64,000 nucleotides of DNA from Chinchilla lanigera (taxonomy: Eukaryota > Chordata > Mammalia > Rodentia > Chinchillidae), in NCBI RefSeq assembly GCF_000276665.1, contig NW_004955417.1:18277149-18341148 (forward strand). The letters are read 5' to 3'. The position numbers and the translations under genes are program-made. Under the pieces are notes generated by a model that was not told where the DNA came from, made no database searches, and saw only the letters and a program-made list of their open reading frames with translations. This document shows positions 58,140-64,000 of this stretch, piece by piece (position 1 is the stretch's first letter; every line of letters begins with the position of its first letter).

Positions 58140-58480
58140 GTTGATTGGTGTATTCATGATAGTACTACCTCTAGGACAAAATAACTAACACACAATTTAA
58201 AGGAGAGGTTTAATTTGGCTTACAGTTCTGGAGAATTCAGTCAGTAGTTGGTTGGTTCTAAGGCAGAAATAACATCGTGGAAGGGTCTGGCAGGGGAAAG
58301 GTGTTCACTTATGGAAGCCAAGAGGTAGAGAGCGTGCAAGGATGAAGGGGGAAAGAATATATCCTGCAAAATCACACCCTCAGTGACCAATCTGTAGCAT
58401 CCAAACCTCAGCATCTAATAACACATTGAACTGTGAACTACGGCACCCTCATGATCAGCTGCTTTCCAAAAACTTCACCT
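58140..58480 (-). mobile_element. MaLR solo LTR
   Basis: GACAAAATAACTAACACACA, GGAGAGGTTTAATTTGGCTT, AAGGCAGAAATAACATCGTG, CACACCCTCAGTGACCAATC and CATGATCAGCTGCTTTCC give a reverse MaLR LTR. Confidence 0.6.
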
Positions 58481-58689
58481 CTAAAGGAGAACAGGTGGGA
58501 GAGGAATCTACAGCATCTTCCACAAGAATGAAGAAATGCTTCTCAAAAATGGAAGACTTTGAGGAGGAAGCTGGACTTCTACTCCCTTTTGCAAATAGAA
58601 GTTATATTCACCTAGTTCAATTCTTCTGCAGAGCAACACCAAAGGTAAATTAAAACAGACAATTTAAATGTGATTCAGAGGCCCATAAT
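58481..58689. other. No feature recognised
   Basis: Short unassigned gap between an LTR and an L1 fragment. Confidence 0.4.
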
Positions 58690-59480
58690 AAATGGTCAGC
58701 TTTCAAGAAAAAGTCACTGGTCATGTCAAGTACCAGGAAAATATTACATTTACTGTAAGTAAGTGATTAAATTAGCAAATAAATAAAAAGTTAGCTGCTA
58801 ACATGACAAACAGGGATTTTGGAATTATCTAATGAAAATTGTAATGAAGCCTTCATAAAAATGTTTTGATGGTAATTTGGATTTACAAATGGAGAACATA
58901 GAAAGTGTCAACTAATGAACTAAAAATTTCAACAAATAAAATATATGAAAAACAAATGAGAAATTAAAAACCAAAAACTTAGTAACTGAATTTAAAAAAG
59001 TATTCAGTAGATCAATTCAGCAATAATGTTGAAGAAATGGAACAATCAATAGATTTGAAGATAAAATGATAAAAACTTACCAGTACAAACAAGAGAGAAA
59101 AAATACATTTTAAAAACTAGTTTCAAGTACTTGTGAAGCTAAAAAAATTCTATTTTTTTATTGGATGCCCTGAAGGACAAAAGAAAAATGGAGAAGCTCA
59201 CAAAAATACTCCAAGAAATTATGACCTAAAACCTCTCAAATCTTACAAAGGGCATAAATCTTTAGACATAAACGCTGTGTAAACTTCATGCACAATAAAC
59301 CAAAATTAATCTAGGTGAAAATACAAGAAATAAATGATACTTTCCGAGCACAGAATCAAATCACTACTCCCCAAAATAGCTTAGAAAGTTCTATTGCACA
59401 AGGAAAAAATAAAAAGAGAAAAGTTTGAACCTTTTAAAGAAAGAATATGATGGCAAAAATATGGGAAATGCCTTTTTCTT
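58690..59480 (+). mobile_element. L1 5' end/ORF1 remnant
   Basis: ATGACAAACAGGGATTTTGG, GAATTATCTAATGAAAATTG, GGAACAATCAATAGATTTGA, GGATGCCCTGAAGGACAAAA, AAAATACTCCAAGAAATTAT and ATCTTACAAAGGGCATAAAT lie in the order of L1 ORF1 (coiled-coil then RNA-binding region). Many stops. Confidence 0.6.
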
Positions 59481-59851
59481 GTTTAATTTTTTAAATTGTA
59501 CTTCATGGTTGAGTCAAAATTTTAAAAATATCTAATTTGAAGAACATATAACAGTGATGGTGATCCTATGATATTTGTGTCACAATGGGCTGTTATCATT
59601 GAAAGCTCTAAAAGGTTTGCCTTCATTCGTATATACCACACATATATATCATAAATAGGGGAATATACAAGGAAGTAGAGGAAAGTACAATTTGAATCCT
59701 TCACTCTAACTAAGCATGTAACTACAACCCTAAGCTTTGATAACTTGTACTATATATGAAATGTAATATACAGAACCACCATTCACAAAGCTATGAAAGA
59801 TAACTACTGTAGATGAATCGAAATAACATTCTGTATAATATTCTGCAAGTA
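59481..59851. other. No feature recognised
   Basis: AT-rich unassigned gap. Confidence 0.45.
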
Positions 59852-59970
59852 GAATGGAGCATGTTGGCATACACCTATAATCCCAGCCTTAAGAATGGAG
59901 GCTGAAGCAGAAGGATTGCAACTTTCACTCTACAATGAATTTGAGGTCAGCATAATCTACATAGCAACAC

Positions 59971-59972
<2 letters not shown>
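59852..59972 (+). mobile_element. Old B1 SINE
   Basis: AGCATGTTGGCATACACCTA, TAATCCCAGCCTTAAGAATG, GGAGGCTGAAGCAGAAGGAT and TTGAGGTCAGCATAATCTAC are a B1 with heavy decay. Its 3' end runs into a microsatellite that may have grown from the SINE tail. Confidence 0.88.
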
Positions 59973-60029
<57 letters not shown>

Positions 60030-60051
60030 ACACACACACACACACACACAT
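59973..60051. repeat. (CT)n(CA)n compound microsatellite
   Basis: About 54 bp of CT repeats (to about 60026) then about 22 bp of CA repeats. It produces open frames of poly S-L and poly R-E on opposite strands by chance. Confidence 0.97.
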
Positions 60052-60289
60052 TTTCTACAAACAGAAAAAATAGACACAGAAAGAGTGAAGAAATAGAAAA
60101 AATCACAAAATAAATCAGTCTTAACTCTTAATTTATTAACAATTAAGGCAAATGATCTTAATACCACCGATAAAAAAAATACCAACAAAGTGGATTAAAA
60201 ACACGATGTAGATCTATGCTATCTCAGAGAAACCCTTTGAATCTATTAATATAAGCTGGTTGCACGCACTTATCCATATATTTAAACTA

Positions 60290-60760
60290 AGACCTTGAAG
60301 AGCTACTGATAGTCCAATGTTTATTGTAATATTATTATTACTCAACATGTAGAAATAACACACACACACACACACACATACACACACACAGAGAATATTG
60401 TAAAGCCTTTAAAACTGAAGGGAGTTGTACAATATATGTCATCATGACTAAAATGTAGGACAAGTTTCTGTGAAAGTAGACAGTCTCAGAAAGCAAGCCC
60501 ACAATTCCACTTACATGAAGTTTCTAAAATAATCACATTTTTACAATAAAAGAGTGGATGGTGGTTACAGGCAGCTGGAAGGAGGACTGAGAGAGCCCTA
60601 CTAAGCAGTAAGAATAAAGTTTCAGACAGGCAGTGCAAATCAGCTCTAGAGATGTGTGTCCATTACTTTCAGAGTCAGCAATAAAGTAGTACATGTTAAA
60701 AATGCCTTCAAAGTTGTTCTTCTCACAATAAAACAAAGGCTAAAAATTAAATTTGACTAA
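60290..60760 (+). mobile_element. L1 ORF2 3' end and 3' UTR fragment
   Basis: GTTTATTGTAATATTATTAT, CCACAATTCCACTTACATGA, AATAAAAGAGTGGATGGTGG and TTACAGGCAGCTGGAAGGAG follow the end of L1 ORF2 and its 3' UTR. It contains a (CA)n tract. Confidence 0.6.
60356..60391. repeat. (CA)n microsatellite
   Basis: About 17 CA units with one TA interruption. Confidence 0.95.
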
Positions 60761-60809
60761 GTGTAACTCAGCTTAATTTAAAAAAAAAACAAACAAACAA
60801 ACTTCCAAA

Positions 60810-60860
60810 CCAGGTATGGTGGCACACCCCTGTAATCTCAAAAGGACAAAAAAAAAAACA
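60810..60860 (+). mobile_element. Miniature B1 (internally deleted) with TSDs
   Basis: Only the first 30 nt of a B1 (CCAGGTATGGTGGCACACCC, CTGTAATC) are joined directly to a B1-like 3' end (TCAAAAGGAC) and a poly-A tail. The perfect 13-bp TSD ACAAACTTCCAAA lies at 60797-60809 and 60861-60873, so this 51-bp unit is itself the inserted copy. About 100 nt of B1 body are missing. It sits immediately upstream of an L1 fragment. Confidence 0.82.
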
Positions 60861-60873
60861 ACAAACTTCCAAA

Positions 60874-61735
60874 GATGTATTGTTGACACAGACAAATTTC
60901 ATGATCATATCAACTAATAGAGAAAAGACATTTAACAAAATCAAGTAGCCACTTATGTGCAAAAAAACTCACAATATGGTAAATACAAGGAAACTTGCTC
61001 AATTTGATTTTTAAAGCTACAAAAAATTCTAGCCAGCGTTGTATTTGAGTATGAAAATTCAATAATTTTCCTTGAATTTTGGAAATAAGGTAAAAATGTT
61101 TGTTTTTTACCACTTATAAAACATGGTCAGATATTCTATTTATCACTGTAATATGCAGACAAAATACAAATTAGAATAAATCAATCCCTTCTCATATTAA
61201 ATAGCTGTTGTGCAGTATATAGCAAAATACCTTCAAAGGAAGAAAGATCCTTCTAAATTAGCGATTTTAACAAGATCATGGGATATCAAATAAAAATAGA
61301 AAAATCAACTATGTTCTTAAATACTAGCAATGAATGCACAGTCACCAAGAATGCAATATGCTATCATGATATAATGGAATATTTTTAAGCTGTCACAAGT
61401 TATACTGTGATGATGTGTGCTACAACATGGATGAAAGTTGACAACATCAAAGTGAAACAAACTAGACAAAAAGCCAAATGTTCTATATTTCATTTATATC
61501 AAATATCTAAAAAAGCAAATCCATAAAGACAGAAAACAGATTTGTACTGGCCAGGGAATAGGGAGCAGAAAACTGGGCATTATTTGTTTAGTATTTGTAG
61601 GGTCTACTGAAATGTTTTGAGAAAAAGTAGAGGTGAAATTGAATATTTTAGATGCACTAAATTTCATTAATGGTAAGTTTTATACTATGTGCCTTGCAAT
61701 TACAGTATGAAAAGTAATTGATTAAAAATAGAAAA
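60874..61735 (+). mobile_element. L1 ORF2 internal and 3' fragments, rearranged
   Basis: TTTCATGATCATATCAACTA, GACATTTAACAAAATCAAGT, AAATTCTAGCCAGCGTTG, AAATACTAGCAATGAATGCA (reverse transcriptase side), then after a deletion GCTACAACATGGATGAAAGT and 3' UTR words (GTACTGGCCAGGGAATAGGG). Confidence 0.7.
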
Positions 61736-61764
61736 ATACTTGAAAATACACTTTATTGTTCTAA

Positions 61765-62245
61765 ATGTATAGATGCAAATAAGGACATAAAAATGTTTCA
61801 AAAATATTAGTCACTAGGGAAATGGAATTAGAGCTATAATCTGATGTACCAAACACTAGTGAAAAAGGAGAGCCTCTATCAGTCATACACTGATGATAGA
61901 AATGTAAAGCAATAGATCCATTTTGGAAGATTATATGTTAGTGTCTTACATCCCTATAACTAACCTAAACTCAACAATCTCATTCATGAATAGAAGTCCA
62001 GGCAAAGAAAGACATATATTCACACAATACCTTGAACATAAGTGTAGACAGTAATTGTGTTCATAACATATCAAATCTGAAAGCAATCCAGATGATTATC
62101 AAGGGTTAAATACTTAAACAATTGGCAGTTCTTCTAGAGCATAATGGAATACAGGTTAAGAAAAACAACCATAAGACCTAGATGAATCACTGAAATATTA
62201 GAGGAATTAATGTATAAATCAAAACAATGCAAGTGGCACCCTTTA
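61765..62245 (+). mobile_element. L1 ORF2 3' fragment
   Basis: AGTCACTAGGGAAATGGAAT, CATACACTGATGATAGAAAT, GTTCATAACATATCAAATCT, GAAAGCAATCCAGATGATTA and AGAGCATAATGGAATACAGG repeat the L1 C-terminal region already seen upstream, so this is a separate insertion. Confidence 0.65.
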
Positions 62246-62589
62246 ATAATAACTTTACATAGCATTTTTATCAATATCCATTTTAAATAATTTAATATAA
62301 AACAGTACAATTATAGATATTCACAGTGAAAATAAAGTGAAAGCTGCCAGCTTTTGTATGCGTAATAATCACTTTTGATTATTTTGGCCAGATTCATCCA
62401 TCAGAACTTTCATTATTTTCCTGCTACTTATGAACACATTGAGATATATTCACATTTTTAAGATTTCTTCTGCAGCCTATAGCTATTTCAACGATAGGAC
62501 TGTATACAAGGCACAGTAATTAGAAAATGTCATGGAATTTATTCTGGTCCTTGGAATTCTCTAAGCAATCTATCCTAAAGACACTAGTT
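62246..62589. other. No feature recognised
   Basis: AT-rich unassigned gap. Confidence 0.45.
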
Positions 62590-63110
62590 GCAGCATTCAT
62601 CATGGTTCTGCAGAGAGATTGAATCAGTACAATAGACAGATGGATCAAGAGATAAAATGAGATTTATTATAGATATTGGCCTATGTGATTATGGGGGCAA
62701 ACAGTACGCTGTCTGCAGCTTTAGTCTCAGACAAGCTGGTGGTGAAGTTCAGTCCAAGCCCCAAAGCTTTAGAACCTGAGCAGCCAATGTTGTAATTCTC
62801 AGTTCAAAACCAAAGGCCCCACATTCTGGGGCTGCTTCTTCAATTAACAGAGTGCAAAAGAAAGAGAATCTCCAGTTCTAATGAGATTAATGTATGAATC
62901 TTCAGAAGTTAAGCAATTTGAGCTCTGTAATGAGAGCAGGCATCTTCCAACCTAGTGACTATATAATAAAACAAAGACTGACCTTGTCCTAGATCAAAGC
63001 ATTTCTACATTTGGACTTGCACTTCCATTTGAAACTGGGCTTCTAGCTGGCTAGTCTTCTCTGCAGGTTTTGGCAATTTACTTTCACAACTACGCAAACC
63101 AATTCCTTAA
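62590..63110 (-). mobile_element. ERVL LTR remnant, MLT2-like
   Basis: TTCTGCAGAGAGATTGAATC, AGATGGATCAAGAGATAAAA, GCTGTCTGCAGCTTTAGTC and AGTTCAGTCCAAGCCCCAAA match the reverse of the family at 6990-7475. Inner parts are heavily altered. Confidence 0.45.
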
Positions 63111-63144
63111 ACCTTAGCTCTTCACTACCCTCCTCTCAGCATCC

Positions 63145-63180
63145 ATTCTCTCTCTCTCTTCCTCTCTCTCTCTTCTCTAT
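63145..63180. repeat. Short (TC)n tract
   Basis: Pyrimidine repeat CTCTCTCTCTCTTCCTCTCT followed by more CT units. Confidence 0.9.
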
Positions 63181-64000
63181 CATATCTACATGACTAAAAT
63201 ATAGCTAGTTTAACCTATTTTGCTAGGTATTTCTGAGAATTGTAAGACATAATAACAAGAAAGAGTGAATATAATGCTGTTTTTAAATATATAAAATGTA
63301 TTTTCAAAATATTGCAGTCAGAATCATAGCTCCTGACTTACATGTCCTATTAGATTAACAGACAGAATTAAGTAACCATGTAAGGCTGACACAAAATAAT
63401 GGATTAAATTAAAAAATCAATAGCAAATAAATATATAATACTATACTATAGGCAACATTTTAAGTCTTTGTCTGATGACAAGGATTATTTGTGTATGACA
63501 CCTTATATGGTAGGTGCAATTGTCACCTCTATTTTACTAGTAAGAAACTGAAGGAAGAAGAAGCTAAATAATTTGTCCATGATTGTGCCATTTATAAATT
63601 TTCTATCCATACTTTGATGCAAAATAATAATAATAAAAAAAGAAGAAACAGTACTTTAACCTGGAGCAAAAAGTACAAATAGAGGCAACTAAACGAATTT
63701 AGATAAATTGTGACCATTGGAAGCCATAGGGTGACAGGTACTCAAGGGTACTTTTGTAAATTCTTGTTAGGCTAAAACAATTTCAACATAAAAACAATGA
63801 TAATGACAAAGCCTAAGTTGCTTTAAATGTTTCTTTGCATACATCTGCATAAAATCAAGTTAATTTTAGGACAACATAAATATATTCTCAGGTTACTCAA
63901 ACATGTGATTTTTGGTCGTACTGAAAATAGCAAGGCAGTTTGAAAAGTAGCCAAGTAATGAAAAGGAACTAGATTAAATTAGGCAATGAAATATGAACCA
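63181..64000. other. No feature recognised
   Basis: AT-rich unassigned DNA to the window edge. An (AAT)n-like run lies near 63625. Confidence 0.45.

Noticed and set aside
59895..60188. ORFs encoding S-L or R-E repeats
   Set aside because: Produced by the (CT)n(CA)n microsatellite.

Overview
This window looks like AT-rich nuclear DNA from a non-murid rodent. The main evidence is many short SINEs of the tRNA-derived ID type (A box TAGCTCAGCGG, B box GTTCGRTTCC, A-rich tails), several 7SL-derived B1 SINEs, and abundant L1, ERVL-MaLR and MLT-type remnants. The species cannot be fixed from the sequence. No protein-coding gene, intact transposon ORF, tRNA gene, CRISPR array or bacterial-style operon could be supported. 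Every long ORF (maximum about 159 codons) falls in transposon remnants, microsatellites or AT-rich DNA without gene structure. The window is best read as intergenic or deep intronic sequence. Transposon family names are from memory of consensus sequences, not from a RepeatMasker run, and boundaries are approximate unless target-site duplications (TSDs) are given.

Layout. 0-3.5 kb: the tail of an ID SINE cut by the window edge, a GC-rich endogenous-retrovirus LTR with CCAAT, TATA and AATAAA signals (about 0.8-1.4 kb) and its GC-rich 3' flank, then a MaLR internal fragment. 3.5-10 kb: a MER5-like DNA transposon, ID SINEs, reverse-strand L1, a MaLR internal block, MLT2-like and MLT1C-like LTRs, and copies of an A-tailed interspersed repeat (called repeat X here). 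10-20 kb: a forward L1 ORF2 remnant split by a 470-bp (AGAAT)n array, more ID SINEs, and old L1 pieces in both orientations. 20.7-23.6 kb: a forward MaLR element with LTR-internal-LTR structure, followed by a reverse MaLR LTR and reverse L1. 25-32 kb: mostly unassigned single-copy-like sequence with one perfect 45-bp tandem duplication. 32.7-36.5 kb: a long reverse L1 with nested ID and B1 insertions. 37-41 kb: an ID SINE, a MaLR LTR and a tailless 7SK RNA retropseudogene at 40.64-40.87 kb, plus a 46-bp inverted copy of part of it about 730 bp away. 42-46 kb: MaLR LTRs and a reverse MaLR element. 46-64 kb: ID and B1 SINEs, L1/HAL1-like ORF1 remnants, two more LTRs, L1 3' fragments, a miniature B1 with TSDs, and an MLT2-like LTR.

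There is no gene network to describe. The content is a layered record of retrotransposition. The most unusual items are the 7SK retropseudogene with its nearby inverted 46-bp fragment, the pentanucleotide array at an L1 motif that may have seeded it, the 51-bp B1 deletion derivative, and the ID copies that share a non-A 3' tag.
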